A DNA stretch of 11,899 nt from Actinomycetota bacterium. GTDB lineage: Bacteria; Actinomycetota; Thermoleophilia; Solirubrobacterales; Solirubrobacteraceae. Positions 6,130-11,899 of this stretch are shown here, in pieces. Each line of letters begins with the position of its first letter. Positions within the stretch are counted from its first letter, which is position 1. The notes below the pieces were generated by a model. It saw only the letters and a program-made list of their open reading frames with translations. It did no database searches and was not told the origin of the DNA. The position numbers and the translations under genes are program-made. The stretch lies in contig VAYD01000096.1 in the NCBI GenBank assembly GCA_005883905.1, positions 1 through 11,899 on the forward strand. The letters run 5' to 3'.

Positions 6130-6224
6130 GGGGCGACCTTAGCCGTCCCATGAGCTCTACGCGAGCGCCTGCGCCTTGATGCGGTCGAACTCGCCCTGGT
6201 CGATCGTGCCCTTGTCGAGCAGAT
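6030..6224. repeat. 195-bp direct repeat, copy 2 (at two chimeric junctions)
   Basis: This is the second copy of 5577-5771, offset by 453 bp. On the minus strand it enters the exporter gene at codon H556 (its SHOCT tail supplies the exporter's stop) and leaves in the PLDc_N-SHOCT gene (its kinase start supplies that gene's ATG). Both joins keep the reading frame. No inverted repeats, target-site duplications or transposase flank it. Confidence 0.95.
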
Positions 6225-7890
6225 GGGCGAAGATCGCGACCGCCCCGATCGCGCGCTTGAGCCCGTGCAGCTGCGCCTTGCCGTAGTCGCCGGCGATCGC
6301 CTCCGCCTGGTCCTGCGGGACCCCGGCGTCGGTCAGGGCGGCCTGCGCCTGGTCGACCGAGACGATCGGGATGCCCTTCGAGGCGAGCTGCTCGACCTGC
6401 TGGCGCGTTTCGGCCGGGACGGCCGGGTTCTGTTCGAGGCGCGTGATGAGGTTGCTGCTCAGCGAGGCGATGAGCACGGCGCCGATCAGCGCCGTGCCAA
6501 GCGAGGCCCCGAGGTTCTGGGCCGTCCCCTGCAACCCACCGGTCTCGTTGGTCTTGGAGGGGTCGACCGAGGACATGATCACGTTGCCCAGCTGCGACAG
6601 CATCAGGCCGGCGCCGATGCCGAAGACCGCGAGCGCGATCGCGAAGTCGGCCTCGTTGAGCTCGACGTTGATCGTGCCGACCAGCAGGATGCTCGCTGCG
6701 GCGAGCGCGAGCAGGCCCACCTGGACGACGCGCTTGGGCGCGAACCGCGCCGCGAGCCTCGGGCCCGCCATCGCGGCGATGAACATCGTCACGGACATCG
6801 GGAACAGTCGCTTCCCGGTGTCGAAGGCGTTGAGGCCGAGCACGACCTGCAGGTAGACGGGCAGCACGAAGAAGATCCCGAGAAGGATCAACTGCTGCAT
6901 CAGCAGCGTCGACATCCCGGCCTTGAGCTGTTCGATGCGCAGCAGCGCGCGGTCGAGGAGCACGTCGAGGCCACTGCGCTCGCGTCGCTCCTCCCAGGCG
7001 GCGAAGGCGGCAAGGAAGCCCAGTCCGGCCAGGATCACGAACGGGACGACCGAGAAGCCGAACGGCGTGATCTCCGTCCCGTTGATCGTCAGCGCGCCGC
7101 GTGGCTCGATCAGCCCCCACGAGCTGCTCTTGAGGACCCCGAACACGACGAGGCCCAGGCCGGTGGCGGACAGCGCGACGCCCATGAAGTCCAGCTTCGG
7201 GCGCGGGTCGGCGGCCGGGAACGGCTTGAGATGGCGTCGCATGAGCAGGATCACGGCGACGATCACGACCTCGCCGGCGAACACGTAGCGCCAGCTCAGC
7301 TCGGTCGTGACCCAGCCGCCGATCAGCGGCCCCGCCGCGATCGCGGCGCCTGCGATGCCGCCCACGATGCCGAACGCTGCCGCCCGCTGCTTGCCGGCAT
7401 AGGTCCCCGCGATGAGCGACACGATCGCCGGCATGACCATCGCTGCACCGAGGCCCTCCACGAACGACCATCCGAACAGCAGCACGCCCAGGCTCGGGCT
7501 GATCGCGGTCGTGAGCGAGCCCAGGCCGTAGACCGCGAGCCCGATCGCGAAGATGCGGTCGCGGCCGTAGATGTCGCCGAGCTTCGCGCCGGCGAGCATC
7601 AGCGCCGCCATCACCAGCGTGTAGGCCGTGATCGCGAGCTGGACGCCCTGGATCGTCGTGTGGAGGTCCTTGACGATCTGCGAGATCGACACGTTCATGA
7701 CGCTGCTGTCGAGCACCATCACGAACTGCGCGGCGGCGAGGATGACGATCGGCAGGCCGAGGCGCGTCGCGGGGCGCTCCTCCTGCGCGGGGGCTGCTAC
7801 CGCGGCGTCGATGACGGTGTCCTCAGGGCCGGCGCTGCGCCTGGGCGCGCAGCTCGGCGTCCGCGGCGACCGACTTCTCGATCTCGTCAT
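6157..7890 (-). CDS. DHA2-family (EmrB/QacA-type) MFS drug exporter with a SHOCT-derived C-terminus
   Basis: This is a 577-residue, proton-driven multidrug exporter of the 14-helix type. Helix 1 carries MVLDSSVMNVSI (the motif D1 region of DHA2 proteins). Motif A is present as GAKLGDIYGRDRIF near residues 98-111, and motif C (a Gly-rich helix, GIVGGIAGAAIAAGPLIGGW) near 160-180. A large loop with polar sequence lies before the last helix, as usual for the family. The last helix begins LKRAIGAVAIFA but is cut off and replaced by LLDKGTIDQGEFDRIKAQAL, the SHOCT tail copied with the 195-bp repeat. Helix 14 is therefore probably incomplete. The start is uncertain: ATG 7890 lies 68 bp inside the upstream PLDc_N gene with no Shine-Dalgarno, but there is no other ATG, GTG or TTG before helix 1. 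Substrate unknown. Confidence 0.9.
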   Translation of the reverse strand: MTRSRSRSPRTPSCAPRRSAGPEDTVIDAAVAAPAQEERPATRLGLPIVILAAAQFVMVLDSSVMNVSISQIVKDLHTTIQGVQLAITAYTLVMAALMLAGAKLGDIYGRDRIFAIGLAVYGLGSLTTAISPSLGVLLFGWSFVEGLGAAMVMPAIVSLIAGTYAGKQRAAAFGIVGGIAGAAIAAGPLIGGWVTTELSWRYVFAGEVVIVAVILLMRRHLKPFPAADPRPKLDFMGVALSATGLGLVVFGVLKSSSWGLIEPRGALTINGTEITPFGFSVVPFVILAGLGFLAAFAAWEERRERSGLDVLLDRALLRIEQLKAGMSTLLMQQLILLGIFFVLPVYLQVVLGLNAFDTGKRLFPMSVTMFIAAMAGPRLAARFAPKRVVQVGLLALAAASILLVGTINVELNEADFAIALAVFGIGAGLMLSQLGNVIMSSVDPSKTNETGGLQGTAQNLGASLGTALIGAVLIASLSSNLITRLEQNPAVPAETRQQVEQLASKGIPIVSVDQAQAALTDAGVPQDQAEAIAGDYGKAQLHGLKRAIGAVAIFAHLLDKGTIDQGEFDRIKAQALA

Positions 7891-8065
7891 CGGACGGCTT
7901 GCGCATCGCCCAGTACACGATCGAGCCGACGAGTGGCAGGATCACGACGATCAGGATCCACCCTGCGGTGAGCTTCGCGCCGAGGTGCCGGCGGACGATG
8001 TCCACGATCGTGAGCACCCACACGATGGCGACCACGAAGGCGATGAGGGTCCAGAGGAGGCCCAT
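7823..8065 (-). CDS. PLDc_N-domain small membrane protein
   Basis: This 80-residue protein has two hydrophobic helices, about residues 2-23 (LLWTLIAFVVAIVWVLTIVDIV) and 33-54 (AGWILIVVILPLVGSIVYWAM). They are separated by the short basic RRHLGAK turn typical of the phospholipase D nuclease N-terminal (PLDc_N) family. The charged tail (DDEIEKSVAADAELRAQAQ) is a short amphipathic helix. No phospholipase domain follows, so this is one of the many stand-alone PLDc_N proteins of unknown role. GAGGA about 10 bases upstream supports the ATG at 8065. The 3' end overlaps the exporter start by 68 bp, suggesting a minus-strand operon: PLDc_N, exporter, PLDc_N-SHOCT, kinase. It is divergent from the DUF6325-like gene. 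Confidence 0.85.
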   Translation of the reverse strand: MGLLWTLIAFVVAIVWVLTIVDIVRRHLGAKLTAGWILIVVILPLVGSIVYWAMRKPSDDEIEKSVAADAELRAQAQRRP

Positions 8066-8194
8066 GCCGCCATCGTCCTCGATCGCCGCGGTGCGGACAA
8101 TCGTGCACGCACCACCACCCGTTGACCGGCGAGCGCCATTGAGAGCGCCCCGCGGACCGGTGGATCCTCACTGTCAAGCGACAAAGGACGACTC
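8066..8194. other. Divergent intergenic region
   Basis: These 129 bp must hold promoters for the minus-strand PLDc_N/exporter operon and the plus-strand DUF6325/SHOCT operon. On the minus strand TTGACA is present at 8171-8176 (reverse of TGTCAA), and TTGACC is present on the plus strand at 8122-8127. Neither has a convincing -10 at 16-19 bp, so I do not call a promoter. Confidence 0.5.
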
Positions 8195-8635
8195 ATGACC
8201 GATTCGCAGCTCGAAGAGCTCGGCCCGATCGACTACATGGTCATCGAATGGCCGGGCCGCCAGCCGACCGGAGAGGCGGCTCCGCTGATCCTGGATCTCC
8301 ACGATCGCGGGATCATCCGGATCCTGGACGTCGCCTTCATGGTGAAGGACGAGGACGGCAACTCGGCGGGCGTCTCGCTCGAGGACTTCGGCGCCGCCGA
8401 GTTCGGCGACTTCGAGGGCGCGTCGTCCGGCCTGCTCGGCGACGAGGACCTCGAGGAGGCCGCCGCCGCGCTGGAGCCCGGCACGTCCGCCGCAGTGCTC
8501 CTGTGGGAGAACCGCTGGGCGGCGCCGGTCGCAACCGCGCTGCGGCGCTCCGGCGGGCAGCTCGTCGCCAGCGGCCGCATCCCCGTCCAGGCCATCCTCG
8601 CCTCGCTCGAGGCGAGCGAAGCGACCACTACGTAG
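8195..8635 (+). CDS. DUF6325-like protein
   Basis: This 146-residue acidic soluble protein starts at ATG 8195, with AAAGGA seven bases upstream. The beginning, LGPIDYMVIEWPG followed by HDRGIIRILDVAFMVKDEDG, and the later VLLWENRWAAPVATALRRSGGQL are hallmarks of the DUF6325/DUF1269-like family, which pairs two ferredoxin-like alpha/beta halves. A glycine- and acid-rich linker (about residues 70-90) lies between the halves. No catalytic residues or membrane segments are visible. In actinobacteria this family is, as I recall, very often followed by a SHOCT-domain gene, as here with a 13-bp gap, so the two products probably work together, perhaps in a membrane-associated or stress-related role. 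Biochemical function is unknown. Confidence 0.85.
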   Translation: MTDSQLEELGPIDYMVIEWPGRQPTGEAAPLILDLHDRGIIRILDVAFMVKDEDGNSAGVSLEDFGAAEFGDFEGASSGLLGDEDLEEAAAALEPGTSAAVLLWENRWAAPVATALRRSGGQLVASGRIPVQAILASLEASEATTT

Positions 8636-8648
8636 AGGAAGGAACACC

Positions 8649-8915
8649 ATGCCCGGATTGCTTCGCGGCGTCGCCCGCACCGCGGTGATCGCCGGAACCG
8701 CCACGTCTGTCAGCAACCGCGTCTCGCGCCGCCAGGCCGAGCGCTGGTCGCAGCAGGAGACCTCCCAGGAGCCGGTCTACCAAGAGCCGCCCCCGCCCCC
8801 CGCTCCGGCCGCCCCGGACCCGATCGAGCAGCTCACGAAGCTCGGCGAGCTGCACGCCCAGGGGATCCTCACGGACGAGGAGTTCGCGGTGCAGAAGGCC
8901 AAGCTGCTGGCGTAG
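8649..8915 (+). CDS. SHOCT-domain protein
   Basis: The protein has 88 residues, with AGGAAGGA just before the ATG at 8649. It has a short moderately hydrophobic, basic N-terminal segment (LLRGVARTAVIAGTATSVSNRVSRRQAERW), a Gln/Glu stretch, a proline-rich linker (PPPPPAPAAP, about residues 49-58) and a C-terminal SHOCT domain (PIEQLTKLGELHAQGILTDE followed by EFAVQKAKLL). The layout is typical of the partner encoded next to DUF6325 proteins. The SHOCT sequence differs clearly from the KGTIDQGEFDRIKAQALA version at 5704 and 6157, so it is not part of that duplication. Role unknown; an adaptor or oligomerisation role is an inference from the domain. Confidence 0.88.
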   Translation: MPGLLRGVARTAVIAGTATSVSNRVSRRQAERWSQQETSQEPVYQEPPPPPAPAAPDPIEQLTKLGELHAQGILTDEEFAVQKAKLLA

Positions 8916-8941
8916 CCGCGGAGTGGCGGGGGCGCTCAGTT

Positions 8942-8956
8942 CGGCGCGTTGCGCCG
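8942..8956 (+). terminator. Short hairpin after the SHOCT gene
   Basis: CGGCGC and GCGCCG form a 6-bp stem with a GTT loop, 26 bp after the stop at 8915. There is no T-tract. It may terminate the DUF6325/SHOCT operon together with the larger hairpin at 9004-9052. Confidence 0.35.
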
Positions 8957-9003
8957 CGCTCAGCGTGCTTCGGTCGGCGAGGGGAACGGTGAGCCCTGCG
9001 CTC

Positions 9004-9052
9004 GATGTGGGCCCTTTCGCTCTCGCATACCGAGAGTTAGAGGGCCCACGTC
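9004..9052. terminator. Large hairpin between convergent genes, probable bidirectional terminator
   Basis: GTGGGCCCT (9007-9015) pairs with AGGGCCCAC (9041-9049), and CTCTCG (9020-9025) with CGAGAG (9031-9036), around a CATAC loop. The four-base stretches between the two stems (TTCG and TTAG) can form one A-T and two G-T pairs. GAT/GTC extend the base of the stem with G-C, A-T and T-G pairs. It is a nearly continuous stem of more than 20 bp at the junction of the plus-strand SHOCT operon (stop 8915) and the minus-strand amidotransferase (stop 9088). There is no U-tract in either direction. Confidence 0.75.
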
Positions 9053-9087
9053 CACGCCACCTCGCCGAACAGAGTCGGTGCGCGGGG

Positions 9088-9891
9088 CTACGCCGGCACG
9101 GCCGCCGGCCGGAAGGGCTGCTGCTCGAGGACGCCGCCGCGGCGCACGGTCACGGCGGTGGATTCGGGGATCTCGTGCCACACGCCGGGCAGATCCGAGA
9201 ACGGCTCGGAGACGATCACGCGGTCGTCCTCGGTGAGGCGCGCGAAGCGCGGGTTGTCGGGGTAGAGCTGGCGAATCGCGTCGACCTCTGCTGAGGCCAC
9301 GGCCCAGAGGCTCGTGCCGTCGGACATCCCGAACGTGGCCTGCACCGCGCCCTGGATGCCGTGCTCCTCGGCGACGCCTTCGATCAGCCCCACGGTCCGC
9401 TCGAGCGCCGCGATCGGGTCGTCCTCCAAGCCGTTCATCAGCGCAAGGTGGAAGACGACCTCGGTGTCGGTCGAGCCGTGGACGTCCGCGAACAGCTCGG
9501 GATCCATGCGGCACATCAGGTCGCGGCGGATCTTCGCGAACTCCGCGATGTACCCGTTGTGCACGAACAGCCAGTTGCCATGCCGGAACGGGTGGCAGTT
9601 CGTCTGCTGAACAGGCGAGCCGATCGCCGCCCGCACGTGGGCGAGGAACAGCGGCGCCTCTACGTGCGCGGCAAGCTCCACGAGGTTCGCGTCCGCCCAC
9701 GCCGGCGACACGCTGTGGTACACGGCGGGCCCCTCGCCGCCGCCGTACCAGCCCATGCCGAAGCCGTCGCCGTTGGTCGGCTCGGCCCCCATCCGCGCGT
9801 GCAGCGACTGATCGACGATCCCGTGCGGGGAGTCGAACAGCAGCTCCTTGATCAACACCGGTTGTCCGAGCCACGCCATCCAGCGACACAT
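9088..9891 (-). CDS. Class II glutamine amidotransferase, YafJ type
   Basis: This 267-residue protein begins MCRWMAWLG. In Ntn-type (class II) amidotransferases the Met is removed and Cys2 becomes the N-terminal nucleophile that releases ammonia from glutamine. This fixes the start at 9891, although the frame stays open to 9960. Other family signatures follow in order: TNGDGFGMGWYG (39-50), FLAHVRA (82-88), TNCHPFRHG (97-105), FVHNGYI (109-115) and STDTE (140-144). There is only the glutaminase domain and no synthase domain, as in YafJ and EgtC (gamma-glutamyl hydrolase of ergothioneine synthesis). No egtB/egtD genes are nearby, so I prefer the general YafJ-like label. It is cytoplasmic. The gene is separated from the phosphoesterase upstream by two palindromes. 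Confidence 0.92.
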   Translation of the reverse strand: MCRWMAWLGQPVLIKELLFDSPHGIVDQSLHARMGAEPTNGDGFGMGWYGGGEGPAVYHSVSPAWADANLVELAAHVEAPLFLAHVRAAIGSPVQQTNCHPFRHGNWLFVHNGYIAEFAKIRRDLMCRMDPELFADVHGSTDTEVVFHLALMNGLEDDPIAALERTVGLIEGVAEEHGIQGAVQATFGMSDGTSLWAVASAEVDAIRQLYPDNPRFARLTEDDRVIVSEPFSDLPGVWHEIPESTAVTVRRGGVLEQQPFRPAAVPA

Positions 9892-9906
9892 GGCTGGCAG
9901 AGCGCG

Positions 9907-9920
9907 AGGCGAGCTCGCCT
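9907..9920. repeat. 14-bp perfect palindrome
   Basis: AGGCGAGCTCGCCT is fully self-complementary. It overlaps the next palindrome by three bases and sits 15 bp upstream of the amidotransferase ATG. It could be an operator half of a composite site or part of a termination structure for the phosphoesterase gene. Confidence 0.6.
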
Positions 9921-9938
9921 CACCCGCCGCGGGTGAGG
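9918..9938. terminator. 10-bp-arm palindrome after the phosphoesterase gene
   Basis: CCTCACCCGC (9918-9927) and GCGGGTGAGG (9929-9938) are perfect inverted arms around one C, starting 31 bp after the phosphoesterase stop on the minus strand. Eighteen bases (9921-9938) are identical to the palindrome behind tRNA-Asp at 3585-3602. It is a probable terminator or dispersed palindromic element, with no T-tract. Confidence 0.5.
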
Positions 9939-9969
9939 TCGGCTCGCCGGTTCGCGTCAACGATCTGCC

Positions 9970-10995
9970 CTAGAACCCGGCAGCGATCGGCGTTGCGTCG
10001 CAGACGGAGCCGTCGAGCGGGAGCACCACGTTCTCGCCGCTGAACACCGCGGGGGTGGCCGGGTTGACGTGCAGCCGCAGGTAGGAGTGCGGGCAGTTCG
10101 TGCTGCCCTGCACGACGACGCGCGTCAGATTCGGCGCGTCGACGGGGATGTCGTACTTGCTGTAGAGCGGGTCGCCGGGCGTGAACGGGTGGTCCACGCG
10201 GAAGAGGTGCGAGTCGCCCTCGAACAGCACGACGGGCTTGTGGAACTCGTGCGCGCGGAGCGCCAGACGGTCGACGATCTCGTCATAGCCGGCGGTCGCC
10301 TCGTCGGAGAACATGTCGGCCTGCATCCCGACGACGACGCCGGCCGTGCGGTCGGCACGCGCCTCGTAGAAGATCTGGTCGATCCAGCGCAGGTCGGCGG
10401 CCGTGCGCGAGCGCACCTCGGCGAGCTGCTCGGGCGTCGGCTCGGTGTTGCCGGTCCACGGCAGCAGCGAGTTGTTCGAGCCCGGCACGTTGATCACGCC
10501 GAACTCCGCGCCGCCCTGGGACCACAGGACGTTCTCGAGCGTCGTCCCGCCCTGCGCCTCGACCGGCACCCGCCGGCCAAGGGTCTGTCCGCGCACGTCG
10601 AAGAAGTCGGCGCGGATCTTCGCGAGCCGCTCGAGCGGGTTGTAGCCGCCGTTGTTGGCCCGGTGGCAATCGGTCCACTCGTTGTCGCCGGGCGTGTAGA
10701 CGAGCGGGTCGGCGAACTGGTCGAAGCGCGAGCGGATCGACGCGAAGTACGCATCGGTGCACTGCGTCGAGCCGCTCTTGATGTCGCCGAGGTGCACGAC
10801 GCGAGAGACGGCCGGGTCGTTGTTGATCGCCTGGACGTCGTTGGGGAAGTTGGTGATCTGGGCTGCGCTGTATGGGGTATCGCCGATGATCGCGATGACG
10901 GCCCGCCCGCCCGCGGACGGGTCAGGCTTGGCCGCGGCGCCCGGCGGCACCGCGAGGGCCGCCACCGCGGCCAGCAGCAAGAGGGTCTTGGTCAT
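9970..10995 (-). CDS. Secreted metallophosphoesterase-like protein
   Basis: This 341-residue protein has a Sec signal peptide (MTKTLLLLAAVAALAVPPGAAA, about residues 1-22). The mature part shows the calcineurin-like metal-site blocks in order: IGDTPY (37-42), VVHLGDIKSG (67-74), YTPGDNEW (100-107, the GDN/H block), and near residue 260 FEGDSHLFRVDHP, which supplies a late His. Spacing and blocks fit a dinuclear metallophosphoesterase. The usual GNH is GDN here, and HGH is replaced by GDSH, so activity is plausible but not certain. Four cysteines (79, 110, about 306 and about 333) could form disulfides outside the cell. The ATG at 10995 lacks a clear Shine-Dalgarno. It lies 52 bp after the Ig-like protein gene and may be cotranscribed with it. 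The substrate is unknown. Confidence 0.82.
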   Translation of the reverse strand: MTKTLLLLAAVAALAVPPGAAAKPDPSAGGRAVIAIIGDTPYSAAQITNFPNDVQAINNDPAVSRVVHLGDIKSGSTQCTDAYFASIRSRFDQFADPLVYTPGDNEWTDCHRANNGGYNPLERLAKIRADFFDVRGQTLGRRVPVEAQGGTTLENVLWSQGGAEFGVINVPGSNNSLLPWTGNTEPTPEQLAEVRSRTAADLRWIDQIFYEARADRTAGVVVGMQADMFSDEATAGYDEIVDRLALRAHEFHKPVVLFEGDSHLFRVDHPFTPGDPLYSKYDIPVDAPNLTRVVVQGSTNCPHSYLRLHVNPATPAVFSGENVVLPLDGSVCDATPIAAGF

Positions 10996-11047
10996 GGCGG
11001 GCGACGCTATGCGCGGCCCGCGGTTCGAAAGTTGCGCGGCCGTGAAC

Positions 11048-11899
11048 TCAGCGGCGCTTCATCTTGATCGCCGCCTGCTGGCTGACGGGCGTCCCTGACG
11101 GAGGTGCGAACGTCAGCGCCAGCGTCGCCTTGATCCGCTTGCTGCGGCGCAGAAGCGCGCGTCCCTTCTTGGTCGCGTGCAGCGTCATGCGTTTGGTCCC
11201 CGCCGCGGCGAATGTCACCTGGCCGGTTGCGAGCACTGTCGCGCTGGCGGCGCGGCTCGTCGCCCGCTGGCCGCTCAGCTTGGCGGTCAGCGTGCCGGCT
11301 TCGAGCGCCTGATAGTCCGCGTGCGGCGCCGGCTTGTGCAGCAGGACCTTCGGCGATCTGTTGCGCAGAAGCGTCCCGAACCGCGCCAGCGTCTGCCGGA
11401 GGGTCGCGGCGATCTGCTGGGCGGTCGGACCGGTCGGTGGCGGTGGCGGTGGCGGTGGTGGTGGCGGCGGCGGCGCAGCCGTCCACGTGACCCTGAGCGA
11501 GCGCTGCGTCTCGGTGTCGGAGTCGTAGGTGTTGTTGCCGTTCTCGTCGATGAAGGCGGTCACCGTGTCGGTACCCGCGTTGGCGCCCGCGAGGTTCCAC
11601 TGCGTGGCGCCGTCGGGGCCGGTCACGGCCGTGCCCGACGAGGGGTTGGCTCCCGTCACCGCGTAGCGAACCGGCGAGCCCGCGACCGGTACTCCCTGCG
11701 CGAGCGACGTCGCCGTCATCGTCTCGGTCTGTCCCGTCTGCAGCGAGCCGGCGCTCGCCGACAGCGTCAGGCCGGCGTAGTAGCCGAACACCCATCGCAC
11801 CTTGACGGTCGCCGTGTCGCCGGCGGGCAGCCCGGTCACCGCGTACTGGTCGAAGGCGACGCCGATCCAATCGTCCACCAGGTCGGGGTTGACCGTGTT
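11048..11899 (-). CDS. Secreted Ig-like (Big_1-type) repeat protein, C-terminal part
   Basis: The frame is open to the window edge (NTVNPDLVDDWIGV...), so the N-terminus is missing and 283 residues are visible. A possible GTG at 11878 is internal. Order: the end of one beta-sandwich region (AVTGLPAGDTATVKVRWVFGYY); an Ig-like domain of the invasin/Big_1 type (LTLSASAGSLQTGQTETMTA ... GATQWNLAGANAGTDTVTAF with the acidic IDENGNNTYDSDTE); a run of 13 prolines; and a basic C-terminal domain of about 120 residues rich in beta strands and Lys/Arg, ending in KMKRR. No LPXTG or transmembrane anchor is seen at the C-terminus. Most likely an extracellular or cell-wall protein, the basic tail perhaps binding anionic wall polymer. 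Function is otherwise unknown. Confidence 0.8.
   Translation of the reverse strand, partial: NTVNPDLVDDWIGVAFDQYAVTGLPAGDTATVKVRWVFGYYAGLTLSASAGSLQTGQTETMTATSLAQGVPVAGSPVRYAVTGANPSSGTAVTGPDGATQWNLAGANAGTDTVTAFIDENGNNTYDSDTETQRSLRVTWTAAPPPPPPPPPPPPPTGPTAQQIAATLRQTLARFGTLLRNRSPKVLLHKPAPHADYQALEAGTLTAKLSGQRATSRAASATVLATGQVTFAAAGTKRMTLHATKKGRALLRRSKRIKATLALTFAPPSGTPVSQQAAIKMKRR
11436..11474 (-). repeat. GGN trinucleotide run encoding 13 prolines
   Basis: Thirteen consecutive codons (GGT/GGC on the plus strand, ACC/GCC-type CCN on the coding strand) encode an uninterrupted polyproline linker between the Ig-like domain and the basic C-terminal domain. Such runs are prone to length change by slippage. 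Translation would be expected to need elongation factor P. Confidence 0.9.

Noticed and set aside
5577..6224. The 195-bp repeats as ends of a transposon or integrated element.
   Set aside because: They are coding sequences of neighbouring genes, have no terminal inverted repeats, and the 258 bp between them encode only the small membrane protein.
5294..7471. A 725-residue minus-strand frame containing a repeated peptide of about 65 residues.
   Set aside because: The repeated peptide is only the 195-bp DNA repeat read in a wrong frame. The overlapping exporter, SHOCT and kinase frames carry the real motifs.
6223..7971. A 582-residue open frame on the plus strand.
   Set aside because: It is the antisense shadow of the MFS exporter; composition is Arg/Asp/His/Gln-rich with no recognisable domain.
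9892..9960. N-terminal extension of the amidotransferase to 9960.
   Set aside because: Class II amidotransferases need Cys directly after the initiator Met, which fixes the start at 9891. The extension crosses the palindromes.

Overview
The window is about 11.9 kb of very GC-rich DNA with strong third-position G/C bias. It carries NarL-type two-component genes, SHOCT and PLDc_N small membrane proteins, a DUF6325-like protein, a DHA2-type exporter and secreted proteins with proline-rich or RTX repeats. This combination suggests an actinobacterium, most like the Thermoleophilia/Solirubrobacterales. That placement is inferred from gene content and style and was not tested by a search. The layout is ordinary chromosome with short intergenic gaps; no stretch over about 150 bases lacks a gene. 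I see no CRISPR array, no transposase and no phage gene.

Left part (1-3380, all minus strand): a 5' fragment of a glycosyltransferase-like gene; a small multi-pass membrane protein whose last helix has been shifted out of frame by an 11-bp tandem duplication; a cytochrome P450 with its own likely promoter; a textbook intrinsic terminator; and a secreted RTX-repeat protein. The P450 reads toward the membrane protein and the glycosyltransferase with gaps of 23 bp and 0 bp, so these three look like an operon.

Middle (3494-5676): a tRNA-Asp(GTC) followed by a palindromic terminator, a LuxR/NarL response regulator, a receiver-only response regulator, and, convergent with them, a soluble NarL-type histidine kinase. 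The kinase and the receiver-only gene overlap tail to tail by 69 bp. This is probably one signalling module with two receivers.

Rearranged block (5577-8065, minus strand): a 195-bp direct repeat (194 of 195 identical, copies 453 bp apart) joins the SHOCT tail of a small membrane protein to the first 33 codons of the kinase. The extra copy lies between the exporter gene and the small membrane protein gene. It creates two in-frame chimeras: an exporter that ends in a SHOCT tail, and a PLDc_N-SHOCT protein that begins with the kinase N-terminus. It appears to have replaced the exporter's last helix and the small protein's own start. A PLDc_N protein lies upstream and its end overlaps the exporter start. 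This is the most unusual part of the window; assembly error must be excluded first.

Right part (8195-11899): a two-gene plus-strand operon (DUF6325-like, SHOCT), a large hairpin at the convergent junction, a class II glutamine amidotransferase of the YafJ type, a pair of adjacent palindromes (one shares 18 bp with the tRNA terminator), a secreted metallophosphoesterase-like protein, and the C-terminal part of a secreted Ig-like protein with a 13-proline linker.
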